A DNA stretch of 64,000 nucleotides from Polaribacter sp. MED152 (GTDB taxonomy: Bacteria > Bacteroidota > Bacteroidia > Flavobacteriales > Flavobacteriaceae). The DNA is taken from the NCBI RefSeq assembly GCF_000152945.2, contig NC_020830.1:930001-994000 (forward strand), read 5' to 3'. How positions within the stretch are numbered: the first letter of the stretch is position 1; each line of letters starts with the position of its first letter. The translations under genes and the position numbers were made by a program. A model generated the notes under the pieces. The model was not told where the DNA came from. It made no database searches and saw only the letters and a list, made by a program, of their open reading frames with translations. Below are positions 49,701 to 59,962 of this stretch, in pieces.

Positions 49701-52390
49701 TTGATTCTAATGCAGATGCTTTTCAATGGCAAGTATCTACAGATGGTACAAATTGGACGAGCTTAACTGATGATGCAACGTATAATGGAGTAACCACTAA
49801 AGATTTACAAATTACAGATACACCTTTAAGTTTTAACAATAATCAATATAGAGTTTTGTTAAGCAGAACAGGAAACTCGTGTACAGAAGAAGAATCGAGC
49901 TCTGTAACCTTAACTGTAAACCCTTTACCAATTATAAAAAATAATCCATCAGAAATTAATCAATGTATTGATGCAAGTGATACTAATCCTACAGTTAACT
50001 TAACTACTTCAGAGGATAATATTTCTGATACACCAAATATAACTTTCGAGTATTTTACAGATATCAATGGTACAAATCAAATTACCAACCCTACTTCTTA
50101 TCCTGTTACTGTAAATACAATAGAAGTTGTTTACGTAAGCGTTATATCTGATGAAGGTTGTTCTAATGGTTTAGTAGAATTAAGAATTAATGTGGGGCAG
50201 ACTCCAGATAATCCTTATAATGATATACAACCACCTGTTTGTGATGATCTTTTAGATGCAGATGGTAATGATACGCCTGGTGCTAATGACGATACTGATT
50301 TTATTACAAACTTTTCATTAGATAGAGATGCTATTGTAAATAGTATAAATCCACCAGCAAATACAGAGGTATTCTTTTACGAAAACTCTTCTGATAGAAA
50401 TAACTCTTTAAATGAGATTGATATTACTAACTATAGAAACGATATCAATAAAATAGATATTACTACAATTCCTGAAGGAATCCAGTTTCCTATTTACTAT
50501 AAAATAATTAGTACTATTAATAACAACTGCCAAGGTTTAGGAGAATTTTTCTTACAAATACATGCAGTTCCTCAAGCAACTACAGTTTCTGACATAGAAG
50601 AATGTGATGATGCTTTATCTGGAAACACTGCTGATGGTAGAAATGCTGCCATAAACTTAAGAGATAAAGTTGCCGAAATTTTAGGAACAGGACAAACTGA
50701 AGCAGATTACGAAGTTACTTTTCATACTACAGAAGAAGGTGCTATAAATAACATAGATGTAATTACAAACGATACAAATTACACAAATCAAGCACCAAGT
50801 GGATTTACAGCTGGTACCACTAGTGAACAAACTATTTATGTTAGGGTACAAAACAGAACAGGTAGCATGTGTTATAATGCAAACACATCGTTTAAAATCA
50901 TTATTCAACCAATTCCTACTGTTCCTGCAAACGTGCCAGATTTAATGGTTTGCGATGTAGTTACGCCTTCTGATGCAGATCCTAGAAATAGAATAGCCCA
51001 AAATATAAACTTAACAGAAAGAGAAGCAGATATTTTAGATGGTAGAACTGGTTTAATTGTTGAATATTACATTTCTCAGCAAGATGCAGAAAACAGAACA
51101 AATGCTATTGCAGATCCAAGTAATTTTCAAAATACAACAGCAGAAACATCATTTCCTACAGATTTTAATACAGATGATCCAGGTGTACAAACCATCTTTT
51201 TTATTATTGTAGATGAAAATGGCTTACAATGTCCTTCTGTATTTTCTACATTTCAATTACTAGTTTATCCAGAACCATCTATAAATCCTGTAAGTGTATT
51301 ATCTGAATGTGACAATGATGATGATGGAGATGATGCAAACGGAATTATTCAAACAATAGATTTAAGTAGTAAAATTCCTGAGGTTTTAGGAGCAAGTAGA
51401 AATGTGAGCGATTTTAACGTAACTTTTCATATATCCCAAGCAGATGCAACATCTGGTGATAACTCTTTAGCTTCACCATACACCAACTCAAATAGTACAG
51501 AAACTATTTATATAAGAGTGAAGAACAAACAAACTATGTGTGTAAATGACGATGCTAACTTTGAGTTAATCGTAAATCCATTACCAAACTTTACTGTAAC
51601 TACACCACAAATTCTATGTTTAAATGATTTACCTTACAACATTAGCGTAGAAAATCCGAGTGACAATTACACCTATGTTTGGACAGATGAAAATGGAAAT
51701 ACATTAAATCCAAATGCATCTGTAGATAATATTGATATTTCATCTGGAGGAAACTATAAAGTTACAGCAACCACAACGGATGGTACAATGTGTTCTAGAG
51801 AAGAGACTATAGAAGTTATAGAATCTAACATTGCAACTTTAGAATCTAGCTTTATAACCATTGTAGATGAATCGAATAATTTAGGAAGCACTAATAATTT
51901 ATCTATCTCTATTGATACTATAAATAATGATTTAGGTCCTGGAGATTATCAATTTGCGATTGTAAATACAGATAATAATACTAGAATTCCTTTTATAGGT
52001 TATCAAGATGAACCACTTTTCGAAAATTTAGAAGGTGGAATTTATCAAGTTATTGTAAATGATAAAAACGGATGTTCTCCAGATACAACTTTACTAGTAT
52101 CTGTAATACAGTTTCCAAAATTCTTTACACCAAATGGTGATAACATAAATGATACTTGGGTGGTAAAAGGTGCAAATCAAACTTTTTATCCTAATGCAAG
52201 TATTAATATCTTTAATAGATTTGGAAATCTAGTAGCTCAAGTTCCAATTGATAGCAATGGTTGGAATGGTATGTATAATGGTAAATTATTACCTTCTGAT
52301 GATTATTGGTACAATGTAACATTAGTACCTGCAGACACAACAAAACCTACAATAAATAAAAAAGGAAACTTTTCTTTATTGAGAAAATAA
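46766..52390 (+). CDS. Giant secreted protein with type-B T9SS sorting domain
   Basis: 1874 residues. Signal peptide MKKFLSFLVFLFCASSAFSQ, then an IgGFc-binding-like N-terminal domain (about 130-460), several DxDxDG calcium-binding TSP3-type loops (about 550-570, 755-775 and 800-820; for example DSDGDGIEDALDLDSDNDG), repeated Ig-like adhesion modules with Cys pairs, and a C-terminal gliding-associated (CHU_C, type-B) sorting domain of about 90 residues with FFTPNGDNINDTW and GWNGMYNGK. It is exported by T9SS and attached or secreted at the surface, probably as an adhesin. The next gene follows after 4 bases. Confidence 0.92.
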   Translation: MKKFLSFLVFLFCASSAFSQLSKKHFIPPLTSVSTDEIGQQYFYISTPKTNNVSYKITPIGNPDITAYSGVVSNGNPFVQPILDSSGNFEDFTSNSQLHITNFNVGGIIKNKGFIIEASDVIYVSVRVISQSTFHAAALVSKGSSALGNSFRIGGFVREGSTVNGHLTFASLMATQNNTTVNITNLPAGFTQPNGSNVPNDIVLNEGESYVVALSALAGQDPKDLIGGLISSDKPIVVNSGSVAGSFGNGNGRDYGMDQIVGADKIGTEYILVRGSGIDSNENALIIAHENDTEISINGASSTTTIDAGEYFVVEGNNYNNGNMYISTSKAAFVYQGIAEINNQFPDANQGLFFVPPLSCENKGDVNNIASIDRIGSSNFVGGVTIVTNTGATVTINDADISTFSPQGPTNVTGNANYVTYNVSGLSGNIKVNSDQELYCAYFNRSGAATTGAFYSGFPSAPEINFNTTVASLGSCIPNVTLQAANTDLFDSFEWQFFNPATSNWEQRSTTADYKPLESEPGRYRLIGTINCTGATFNSVEIPVSLCPDDYDSDLIIDNLDVDLDNDGILNSDESLGDGTINLTNLSNPTVEADGAIIPNLLTGNLTSDGNVSFVGSTNGNFTSTINDNSTSNAANIYVLNSSETFNFEFTQDASQPHTSISGVEYEVGIGPAAKNVTLIDPDNILLVDTNFDGEFEAGVDNYSSSLIRFTYNPAPNGNTPFKFVANDVDEVIFLHTATSNVTNSIFNGNIKLTNVRMDSDGDGIEDALDLDSDNDGVPDIFEAANESISLLNTDANLDGLDDVFDSVTLVNDTDGDGVPNHLDLDSDNDGIYDLVESGFTLTDANNDGIIDNANAANVGINGLLDALESTPDSGILANALRNSDATSVVTANQDTIYDFADLDADGDDCFDVIEAGFTGNGSGILFANPFATDANGLVINNTDGYTTPNADYITSAPIIVNSFVDPVFCELNTEVMTIDSNADAFQWQVSTDGTNWTSLTDDATYNGVTTKDLQITDTPLSFNNNQYRVLLSRTGNSCTEEESSSVTLTVNPLPIIKNNPSEINQCIDASDTNPTVNLTTSEDNISDTPNITFEYFTDINGTNQITNPTSYPVTVNTIEVVYVSVISDEGCSNGLVELRINVGQTPDNPYNDIQPPVCDDLLDADGNDTPGANDDTDFITNFSLDRDAIVNSINPPANTEVFFYENSSDRNNSLNEIDITNYRNDINKIDITTIPEGIQFPIYYKIISTINNNCQGLGEFFLQIHAVPQATTVSDIEECDDALSGNTADGRNAAINLRDKVAEILGTGQTEADYEVTFHTTEEGAINNIDVITNDTNYTNQAPSGFTAGTTSEQTIYVRVQNRTGSMCYNANTSFKIIIQPIPTVPANVPDLMVCDVVTPSDADPRNRIAQNINLTEREADILDGRTGLIVEYYISQQDAENRTNAIADPSNFQNTTAETSFPTDFNTDDPGVQTIFFIIVDENGLQCPSVFSTFQLLVYPEPSINPVSVLSECDNDDDGDDANGIIQTIDLSSKIPEVLGASRNVSDFNVTFHISQADATSGDNSLASPYTNSNSTETIYIRVKNKQTMCVNDDANFELIVNPLPNFTVTTPQILCLNDLPYNISVENPSDNYTYVWTDENGNTLNPNASVDNIDISSGGNYKVTATTTDGTMCSREETIEVIESNIATLESSFITIVDESNNLGSTNNLSISIDTINNDLGPGDYQFAIVNTDNNTRIPFIGYQDEPLFENLEGGIYQVIVNDKNGCSPDTTLLVSVIQFPKFFTPNGDNINDTWVVKGANQTFYPNASINIFNRFGNLVAQVPIDSNGWNGMYNGKLLPSDDYWYNVTLVPADTTKPTINKKGNFSLLRK

Positions 52391-52394
52391 GGTT

Positions 52395-55100
52395 ATGAAA
52401 ACCTATTTAACTCTTTTATGTCTTTGTCTAAGTTTAAGCATTACAGCTCAAAACGAAACCATTTATTGGTATTTTGGAAATAGAGCCGCTTTAAATTTCG
52501 ACAAAGGCGAATTAGAGGTTTTAGCAGACAGTGCAATGGATGCACCTGCTGGTTCTGCATCTATTGCCAATGAAGATGGCTTATTAATGTTTTATTCTGA
52601 TGGAGCAACTGTTTGGAACAGAAATCATGAAATTATGGAAAATGGTAGTGGTCTTGCAGGAGATCCTAACAATTTTCAATCATCAATCATAATACCTAAA
52701 CCAGGCACAAATAATACTTATTACCTGTTTTATGCTCGTTCAGAAAACTCAACAAACCCTTTGGTAACTGCTGGTGCGTTTTATTCTGAAATAGAATTTT
52801 CAAATGATTTTCCTTTAGGTAAAGTAGTCGCTAAAAATGCTTTTTTAGATTCTAATGCTCCTTCAGAGAAATTCACGGCTGTGCATCATAAAAGTGGCGA
52901 ATCTTTTTGGTTATTAACACTTACTGCTGCAAACTCAGACCCTGATGAATTAAAAACAGTTTTTAAGGCATATCCAATAACAGATTCTGGTATTGATTTC
53001 AACGCAAAAGTTACCAATTTAGACTTTGGAATAGAGTCTTTAGGTGCTATGAAGTTTTCTGTTGATGGCAAAAAATTGATAGTTGCTAGCCAAACCGAAA
53101 GTGATAGAACTAGATACGTTCATTATTTTAATTTTGATAATGAAACAGGAGATATTACCTTTAATAGAAATCTTATAATTGATCCTCCTTTTGCAGTTTG
53201 GCCACCAAAAGGAATCGAAATTTCGCCTAATGGACAATTTGTATATGTTAGTTTTGATGCGGGTGACAATAATGGAATATTTCAATATGAAATAGAGGGC
53301 CCTACAGCCCAAGAGGATCCTAGAGCTCTTTTGTATTTTAGGCCAAATATTAAAGTAGAAAGCTTACAGTTGGCCAATGACCAAAAAATTTATGTTGCAT
53401 TAACTTTTGAGAATGATGATAGCTTAATTTTAGGTGTAATTAATGAACCAAATGGAAAAAGCTTATTGTCTAATTACACTCCTCTATCTCCAGAATTAAA
53501 TCCTGGTAAATCTAAGAGAGGCTTACCAAACTTTATACAATCTTACTTTGCGTCAAAAATTGTTACAGAAAACCAATGTTTTGTAGATCCTTTTACATTT
53601 TCTAGCACCTCCTATGCTCCTATTTCTGATGTAATTTGGGATTTTGGCGATGGTAATTCTGGAACAGGAATTACTACTACTCATACTTATAGTGCACCAG
53701 GAACCTATACTGTTAAAGGTGTTTTAACTGTTGGTTCTAAAAAAGTTACAGTTTATAAAGTAGTTGAAGCTTTTGAATTGCCAGTGTTAAATGCGAATCA
53801 AGAGTTGATAGAATGTGATGAAGATTCTGATGGACTATCTACATTTAATCTCTTTTCGATTACCTCTAAAATTACTGACCCTACCTTAAACGAACAATTA
53901 ATATTCTACTTATCTCAAGATGATTTGAATAATGATGTTCCTATTGCAAATCCTGAAAACTTTCAAAATACGGTTCAAAATCAAGAGATTTTTGTGAAAG
54001 TAATTAATGACAATGGCTGTTTCGAAACAACATCATTTATAATTACTGCTAGGTTTGTAGATCTTGCAAATATTGAAAATTTTTATGTCTGTGAAGATTC
54101 TGATGGAATTGTTGGTGATGCCAAAGGTCTTTTTGACAGTGAATTCTTAGCGAGTTCTATTCGAAATCAATTGGGCATTCCAAACAGTACATTATTATCT
54201 TTTTATCCTACCTATTTAGACGCACAAACCAATTTAAATGAATTTGAATCTAACTTTACATATACATCAGGAACAATATATGTTAAAGCGCAGGAAGCTG
54301 ATTTATCTTGTGGAGGAATTCAAGGTTTTAATATTATTGTAAATGCTACACCACCAATTAATCTGTTAGACAATTACACCATTTGTTTTGATCCCAGTGC
54401 TAAACCACCTGTAATTGTTTCTGCCAATACTTTAAATGATCGTTTTGAATGGAAAAATGCAAACGGAACTATACTAAGTACAGATCAAGACTTTATACTA
54501 AATCAAGTAGGGCAGTTTTCGTTAACTGTTTATAAAATAGAAAATGGAATAGAGTGTTCTAACACGAAAGAATTTGGAGTAGTGAATCCTCCTATTCCTA
54601 CTTTTAGTGAAATTATAGTTGATACAGAGGATGAAAAAAATAACACAATTTCAGTTACAGTAGATGGGAATAGTAGTTATGAATTTTCTTTAGATAATAT
54701 TGACTATTTTGGAAATGCCAACAATTATTTCTTCAACAATGTTGATGCTGGTCTGCAAACGATTTACGTCAGAGATCTAAACAATTGCGAACAAGCTATA
54801 CAAATTACAGTTTCTGTAATTGGCTTTAAAAAGTACTTTACGCCAAATGGAGATGGAGAAAATGACTTTTGGAATATTAAAGGGCTAGATAAAACATCGT
54901 TTAAATCTATAGATGTAAAAATCTTCGATAGATTTGGAAAGCTGATATATTCAATTACAGATTTTGATTCCATAGGTTGGAATGGATCTTACAATGGTAA
55001 AAACCTAAATTCTAACAACTTTTGGTTCAAAGCCAAAATAGTAGACAAAGATGATAATGAAATTAATGAATCTGGAAACTTTAGTCTAATTAGAGATTAA
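52395..55100 (+). CDS. Secreted PKD-domain protein with type-B T9SS sorting domain
   Basis: 901 residues. Signal peptide MKTYLTLLCLCLSLSITAQ, an N-terminal beta-propeller-like region (about 25-380, with repeats such as MKFSVDGKKLIVASQTESD), a PKD domain (about 405-465; VIWDFGDGNSGTGITTTHTY), further Ig-like modules, and the same C-terminal sorting domain as its neighbour (YFTPNGDGENDFWNIKG...GWNGSYNGK). It is co-transcribed with the giant protein and is likely its surface partner. Confidence 0.92.
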   Translation: MKTYLTLLCLCLSLSITAQNETIYWYFGNRAALNFDKGELEVLADSAMDAPAGSASIANEDGLLMFYSDGATVWNRNHEIMENGSGLAGDPNNFQSSIIIPKPGTNNTYYLFYARSENSTNPLVTAGAFYSEIEFSNDFPLGKVVAKNAFLDSNAPSEKFTAVHHKSGESFWLLTLTAANSDPDELKTVFKAYPITDSGIDFNAKVTNLDFGIESLGAMKFSVDGKKLIVASQTESDRTRYVHYFNFDNETGDITFNRNLIIDPPFAVWPPKGIEISPNGQFVYVSFDAGDNNGIFQYEIEGPTAQEDPRALLYFRPNIKVESLQLANDQKIYVALTFENDDSLILGVINEPNGKSLLSNYTPLSPELNPGKSKRGLPNFIQSYFASKIVTENQCFVDPFTFSSTSYAPISDVIWDFGDGNSGTGITTTHTYSAPGTYTVKGVLTVGSKKVTVYKVVEAFELPVLNANQELIECDEDSDGLSTFNLFSITSKITDPTLNEQLIFYLSQDDLNNDVPIANPENFQNTVQNQEIFVKVINDNGCFETTSFIITARFVDLANIENFYVCEDSDGIVGDAKGLFDSEFLASSIRNQLGIPNSTLLSFYPTYLDAQTNLNEFESNFTYTSGTIYVKAQEADLSCGGIQGFNIIVNATPPINLLDNYTICFDPSAKPPVIVSANTLNDRFEWKNANGTILSTDQDFILNQVGQFSLTVYKIENGIECSNTKEFGVVNPPIPTFSEIIVDTEDEKNNTISVTVDGNSSYEFSLDNIDYFGNANNYFFNNVDAGLQTIYVRDLNNCEQAIQITVSVIGFKKYFTPNGDGENDFWNIKGLDKTSFKSIDVKIFDRFGKLIYSITDFDSIGWNGSYNGKNLNSNNFWFKAKIVDKDDNEINESGNFSLIRD

Positions 55101-55113
55101 ATTTGGAAGCATA

Positions 55114-55150
55114 AAAAAACACCAAAACAAATTCATGTTTTGGTGTTTTA
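55114..55150. terminator. Bidirectional terminator between T9SS cargo and infB
   Basis: AAAACACCAAAACA (55116-55129) pairs with TGTTTTGGTGTTTT (55136-55149), with A and T runs on the two sides. It lies between convergent genes ending at 55100 and 55172. Confidence 0.9.
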
Positions 55151-55171
55151 TTTTTATAAAAAGTAAGAAAT

Positions 55172-57979
55172 TTATTTCAATTTCTTCTTAACTGCTACTT
55201 CTTTGTAAGCTTCTATTGCATCACCTTCTTGAATATCATTATAGTTCTTAATTTGTAAACCACAATCATAACCTTTTGCTACTTCTCTAACATCGTCTTT
55301 AAAACGTTTTAATGAAGTTAAAACACCATCATGAACTACAATTCCATCTCTAATAACTCTAATTTGAGAATCTCTAAAGATTTTACCAGACATTACCATA
55401 CAACCTGCAATGTTACCTACTTTAGAAATTTTATATACTTCTCTAATTTCAACATTACCAGTAACCTCTTCTTTCATTTCTGGAGATAACATTCCTTCCA
55501 TGGCATCTTTAAGGTCATTAATTGCATCATAAATTATAGAGTATGTTCTAATATCAACTTCTTCTCTATCTGCTACAGCTCTTGCATTTCCTTGTGGTCT
55601 TACATTAAACCCAACAATAATAGCGTCTGAAGCTGTTGCTAGTAACACATCACTTTCTGTAATGGCACCAACACCTTTATGTAAAATATTAACCTGAATT
55701 TCTTCTGTAGATAATTTTTGGAAAGAGTTTGTTAATGCTTCTACTGAACCATCCACGTCTCCTTTTAATATAATATTTAATTCTTTGAAATCTCCAAGAG
55801 CAATACGTCTTCCTATTTCGTCTAACGTTAAAGTTTTTTGTGTTCTTACAGACTGTTCTCTTTGTAATTGTGAACGTTTTGTAGCTATCTGTTTTGCTTC
55901 TCTTTCGTCATCAAATACTAAGAACTTGTCTCCTGCTTGTGGAGCACCATCTAAACCTAATATAGAAACTGGTGTTGAAGGTCCTGCTTTTTTAAGTTTC
56001 TTACCTTTATCGTTAAACATAGCTTTTACTTTACCACTATGTTTACCAGCAAGAATATAATCACCTACTTTTAAAGTACCTGCTTGTACTAAAATAGTTG
56101 TTACATAACCTCTACCCTTATCTAATTGTGCTTCTACTACAGTACCAACTGCATTTTTATTAGGATTAGCTTTTAATTCTAATACCTCTGCTTCTAATAA
56201 TACTTTTTCTAAAAGTTCATCAACACCTTGACCTGTTTTTGCTGAAATGTCTTGAGACTGGATATTTCCACCCCATTCTTCTATCAACAAATTCATTTGA
56301 GATAATTGTGTTTTTACATTATCTGGATTTGCGTTTGGTTTATCAATCTTATTAATTGCAAATATGATTGGAACACCTGCTGCTTGAGCGTGAGAAATAG
56401 CCTCTTTTGTTTGTGGCATTACATCATCATCTGCTGCTGCTACAATAATTACTAAATCTGTTACTTGAGCTCCTCTAGCACGCATTGCAGTAAAGGCTTC
56501 GTGACCTGGAGTATCTAAAAAGGCAATTTTTTGATCACCTACATTTACAGAATACGCTCCAATATGTTGCGTTATTCCTCCACTTTCTCCTTCAATTACA
56601 TTTGCATTTCTAATATAATCTAATAAAGATGTTTTACCATGATCTACGTGACCCATTACAGTAATAATAGGCGCTCTAGTTTCTAAATCTTCTGGTTTAT
56701 CTTCTACTTCTTCAATAGACTCTTCAACTTCTGCACCAACAAATTCTACTTTATAATTGAATTCTTCTGCAACAATTACTAAGGTCTCTGCATCTAAACG
56801 TTGGTTCATTGTAACCATCATTCCTAATGACATACATGCAGAAATAATATTGGTTACTGGCACATCCATCATAGTTGCAACTTCACTAACAGTAACAAAT
56901 TCTGTTACTTTTAAGATTTTGTTGTCTAATTCTTGTGCTTCTAGTTCTGCTTCAGATTGTTCTCTTCTGGCATCACGTTTATTTCTACGATATTTAGCTC
57001 CTTTTCCTTTAGAAGATTTCCCTTGTAATTTCTCAAGAGTTTCTCTTACTTGTTTTTGGATTTCTGCTTCTGTTGGCTCTTCCTTTTTAACAGGAGTTCT
57101 TGTATTTGCTCTGCCTCTTGGCCCAGTTCCTCTTGGTCTGTTATTGTTAGAACCTCTGTTTCCTGTAGGTCTTCCTACTCCACCTCCACCAGGTTTGCTT
57201 ATACGCTTACGCTTCTTTTTAGCATCTGTACCTGTTTTCTTAACCTCGGTTTTCTTCTTTTTAGGTTTTTCGAATTGTTTTAAATCAATCTTTTTACCTG
57301 TAAAGTTAGGACCATCTAATTTTTTGTATTGAGTTTTAATAGCTTCAGCATTTTCAGGCGTAACCTCACCTGATTTTTCTTCTGCTTTTGTAGCATCTGA
57401 TTTGCCTTCTATTTTACTCTCTACTTTAGAAGCCACTTTTTCTATAGCAGAAATAGGCTTAGCCTTTTCTACTTTCTTAGTTTCTTTTGGAGCTTCTACT
57501 TTATCCTCAACAACTTTTTCTGCTTCTACCTTTTTCTCAGGAGTTGCTTCAACTTGTTTTGGTGCTTCTTTCTTAGGCGCTTCTTTAACTGGCTCAGGCT
57601 TTTCTGTAGGCTTTTTACCTGCATTATCGATATCGATTTTACCAACTGTTTTAAGCTCTAACTTTTCTGCTTTGGCTTTAAGAATTTCTTCTTTCTTCTC
57701 TTCTTCTGCTCTTTTCTTTTCTAACTTAGCTTCAAGTTCTAAACGAATTGCTTCTTTCTCTTTACGCTTTTCTTCGCCAACTTCTTTAGATGCAGCTTTT
57801 TTGTTTGCATCTGTTTCAAAGCCATCTTGCAACACTTGATAGATATCAGCAGAAATTTTAGTAGTTGGTCTTGCTTCTATTTCATGACCATTCTTTGCTA
57901 AATATTCAACTGCTCTATCAAGAGAAATGTTTAATTCTCTTAAAACTTTATTAAGCCTCATTGTTTTGCCTACAGACAT
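55172..57979 (-). CDS. infB: Translation initiation factor IF-2
   Basis: 935 residues. IF-2 places initiator tRNA on the 30S subunit with GTP. The N-terminus ([20 protein letters not shown]) is the typical Bacteroidota IF2-N domain, followed by a long Lys/Glu/Ala-rich linker (about 60-330). The G domain follows, with [19 protein letters not shown] and NKID, then domains II-IV to the C-terminal initiator-tRNA-binding part. Last gene of the rimP-nusA-infB operon, 60 bases after nusA. Confidence 0.97.
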   Translation of the reverse strand: MSVGKTMRLNKVLRELNISLDRAVEYLAKNGHEIEARPTTKISADIYQVLQDGFETDANKKAASKEVGEEKRKEKEAIRLELEAKLEKKRAEEEKKEEILKAKAEKLELKTVGKIDIDNAGKKPTEKPEPVKEAPKKEAPKQVEATPEKKVEAEKVVEDKVEAPKETKKVEKAKPISAIEKVASKVESKIEGKSDATKAEEKSGEVTPENAEAIKTQYKKLDGPNFTGKKIDLKQFEKPKKKKTEVKKTGTDAKKKRKRISKPGGGGVGRPTGNRGSNNNRPRGTGPRGRANTRTPVKKEEPTEAEIQKQVRETLEKLQGKSSKGKGAKYRRNKRDARREQSEAELEAQELDNKILKVTEFVTVSEVATMMDVPVTNIISACMSLGMMVTMNQRLDAETLVIVAEEFNYKVEFVGAEVEESIEEVEDKPEDLETRAPIITVMGHVDHGKTSLLDYIRNANVIEGESGGITQHIGAYSVNVGDQKIAFLDTPGHEAFTAMRARGAQVTDLVIIVAAADDDVMPQTKEAISHAQAAGVPIIFAINKIDKPNANPDNVKTQLSQMNLLIEEWGGNIQSQDISAKTGQGVDELLEKVLLEAEVLELKANPNKNAVGTVVEAQLDKGRGYVTTILVQAGTLKVGDYILAGKHSGKVKAMFNDKGKKLKKAGPSTPVSILGLDGAPQAGDKFLVFDDEREAKQIATKRSQLQREQSVRTQKTLTLDEIGRRIALGDFKELNIILKGDVDGSVEALTNSFQKLSTEEIQVNILHKGVGAITESDVLLATASDAIIVGFNVRPQGNARAVADREEVDIRTYSIIYDAINDLKDAMEGMLSPEMKEEVTGNVEIREVYKISKVGNIAGCMVMSGKIFRDSQIRVIRDGIVVHDGVLTSLKRFKDDVREVAKGYDCGLQIKNYNDIQEGDAIEAYKEVAVKKKLK

Positions 57980-58039
57980 ATAATTCTTTTAACTTTATAA
58001 TTGTAAAAATATAATTTTTACTTTGTTTCTACGCTATAA

Positions 58040-59296
58040 TTAGTCCTCGAATTCCTCTTTTAAAATTCTTTGAACATCTATAATTGTTTCTTCCTCTAAA
58101 TCAGTTCGTTTCACCAATTCTGCAACGCTTGTTTCCAACACACTTCTTGCAGTATCTAAACCAATTTTCTTGAATTCTGTAATAACCCAGTCTTCAATTT
58201 CGTCAATAAATTCTGTTAACTCTACGTCTTCTTCTTCTAAACCTTCTCTTTGAACGTCTATTTCGTAACCTGTTAACTCACTTGCTAATCTAATATTAAC
58301 ACCACCTCTACCAATTGCTTTAGAAACTTCTTCTGGTTTTAAAAGAACGCTTACACGACCTTTCTTACCATTTTTCTCTTCTTCATACATGGTAATTTCC
58401 ATTGATGTTACTTTTGCTGGGCTAAGTGCTCTAGAGATAAATAATTGTTCGTTTTTAGTGTAATTGATAACATCTATGTTTTCATTACCTAATTCACGAA
58501 CAATGCCATGTATTCTTGAACCTTTTACACCAACACAAGCTCCTACAGGATCAATTCTATCATCATAAGAATCTACAGCTACTTTTGCTTTTTCACCTGG
58601 AATTCTTGCAACACCTTCAACAGTTATTAAACCATCAAAAACTTCTGGAATTTCTTGTTCGAATAATTTATTTAAAAATGCTGGAGATGTTCTAGATAGA
58701 ATTATTGCAGGTTTGTTACCTCTTAATTCTACAGTTTTAATTACACCTCTTACATTATCTCCTTTTCTAAAAAAGTCTGAACGTATTTGCTCACTTTTTG
58801 GTAACACAATTTCATTACCTTCATCATCTAACAATATAATTGCATTATGACGTATGTGATGCACTTCTGCACTGAATAATTCACCTTCTAAATCTTTAAA
58901 TTGCTTAAAGATATTAGTACTATCGTGCTCGTAAATTTTAGAAATTAAGTTTTGACGTAAAGCTAAAATTGCTCTTCTTCCTAAATCGATTAATTTAACC
59001 TCTTCAGATACATCTTCTCCGATCTCAAAATCTGGCTCAATTTTTCTAGCTTCAGAAAGTTCTATCTCTTCATTATCATCTTCAGAAAAACCATCTGCAA
59101 CAACAACTCTATTTCTCCAAATTTCTAAATCTCCTTTATCTGGGTTAATAATAATATCAAAATTATCATCTGAACCAAACTTACGCTTTAAAGCAGCTCT
59201 AAAAACTTCTTCTAAAATAGACATTAATGTTACTCTGTCTATACTCTTATTATCTTTAAATTCTGAAAACGAATCAATTAATGCTATATTTTCCAT
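58040..59296 (-). CDS. nusA: Transcription termination/antitermination factor NusA
   Basis: 418 residues. NusA binds RNA polymerase and nascent RNA, promotes pausing and hairpin-dependent termination, and takes part in antitermination. The N-terminal domain (about 1-130), the S1 domain (about 135-200, FSAEVHHIRHNAIILLDDEG) and the two KH domains (about 230-350, VGVKGSRIHGIVREL and AIGRGGVNIRLASELTG) are all present; the C-terminal acidic repeats of proteobacterial NusA are reduced. It starts 11 bases after rimP. Confidence 0.97.
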   Translation of the reverse strand: MENIALIDSFSEFKDNKSIDRVTLMSILEEVFRAALKRKFGSDDNFDIIINPDKGDLEIWRNRVVVADGFSEDDNEEIELSEARKIEPDFEIGEDVSEEVKLIDLGRRAILALRQNLISKIYEHDSTNIFKQFKDLEGELFSAEVHHIRHNAIILLDDEGNEIVLPKSEQIRSDFFRKGDNVRGVIKTVELRGNKPAIILSRTSPAFLNKLFEQEIPEVFDGLITVEGVARIPGEKAKVAVDSYDDRIDPVGACVGVKGSRIHGIVRELGNENIDVINYTKNEQLFISRALSPAKVTSMEITMYEEEKNGKKGRVSVLLKPEEVSKAIGRGGVNIRLASELTGYEIDVQREGLEEEDVELTEFIDEIEDWVITEFKKIGLDTARSVLETSVAELVKRTDLEEETIIDVQRILKEEFED

Positions 59297-59307
59297 TACA
59301 TCTTTAC

Positions 59308-59769
59308 TTAAAATACAATCTTCACTTTTGCTTCTTTAATTTCTGTGTAAGTTAAAGTTGCCGATTTTTTTACGGTAACTTTACCCTTACCTATTGGTTT
59401 TGGTTCTCTTGCTTTCCAGTTTAGCACAATCTTTTCATCATCTGCCTCTACAAGAGTACCTTCTAATTCTTCTTCTGCAGTTTTTACTTTTAATATTCTA
59501 TTGATATTTTTTACGTACTGCCTTTTTTCTTTCAATGGATGAGAAATGTCTGGAGTGGTTACTTCTAAAGAAAAATCTTCTTCTTCTCTATCTAAATTAT
59601 GCTCTACATTTCTACTAATTCTAATGCATTCACTTAAAGGAACTCCATTATCACCATCTACTGTAACTTGAATTTTATTATTCTCAGAAATTGTTAAATC
59701 AATTAAAAATAGACTTTCATTTAAGGCCAAAGCTTCGTCTACTAAATCTTTAATTTTCTTATGATCCAT
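59308..59769 (-). CDS. rimP: Ribosome maturation factor RimP
   Basis: 153 residues from ATG 59769, giving the standard start MDHKKIKDLVDEAL; a longer in-frame reading to 59838 would run through the leader terminator and is rejected. RimP assists 30S maturation. The N-terminal alpha-beta domain includes CIRISRNVEHNLD, and the C-terminal SH3-like barrel includes EGTLVEADDEKIVL. First gene of the operon. Confidence 0.93.
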   Translation of the reverse strand: MDHKKIKDLVDEALALNESLFLIDLTISENNKIQVTVDGDNGVPLSECIRISRNVEHNLDREEEDFSLEVTTPDISHPLKEKRQYVKNINRILKVKTAEEELEGTLVEADDEKIVLNWKAREPKPIGKGKVTVKKSATLTYTEIKEAKVKIVF

Positions 59770-59810
59770 ATAAAAACTTGATAATCGATTAAAATATTCT
59801 TTTTGAGTAT

Positions 59811-59836
59811 AAAAAGAGGGGACTTTAAGTCCCCTC
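59811..59836 (-). terminator. Intrinsic terminator within the rimP-nusA-infB leader
   Basis: GAGGGGACTT (59816-59825) pairs with AAGTCCCCTC (59827-59836). On the - strand the stem is followed directly by five T. It sits between the promoter at 59865-59895 and the rimP start at 59769, in the mRNA at about +23 to +48, so read-through decides operon expression. Confidence 0.85.
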
Positions 59837-59864
59837 ATTTATCAAATTACTGCTAAATTCTGTG

Positions 59865-59895
59865 CAAATATACGAATTGTTTACTATTTAGCAAA
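59865..59895 (-). promoter_or_regulatory. Consensus Bacteroidota promoter of rimP-nusA-infB
   Basis: On the - strand TTTG (59892-59895) and TATATTTG (59865-59872) are separated by exactly 19 bases, the ideal TTTG-N19-TAnnTTTG promoter. It is the best promoter in the window. The start of transcription should fall near 59859. Confidence 0.8.
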
Positions 59896-59962
59896 CGTAA
59901 TTATATTCTATTTTTTTTCGTAACTTTAATTTATACAATTAATTAAATCAACCAAATCTATT

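Noticed and set aside
56757..57839. Ser/Phe-rich ORFs opposite infB
   Set aside because: They mirror the Lys/Glu/Ala-rich linker of IF-2 on the other strand and look like no protein family.
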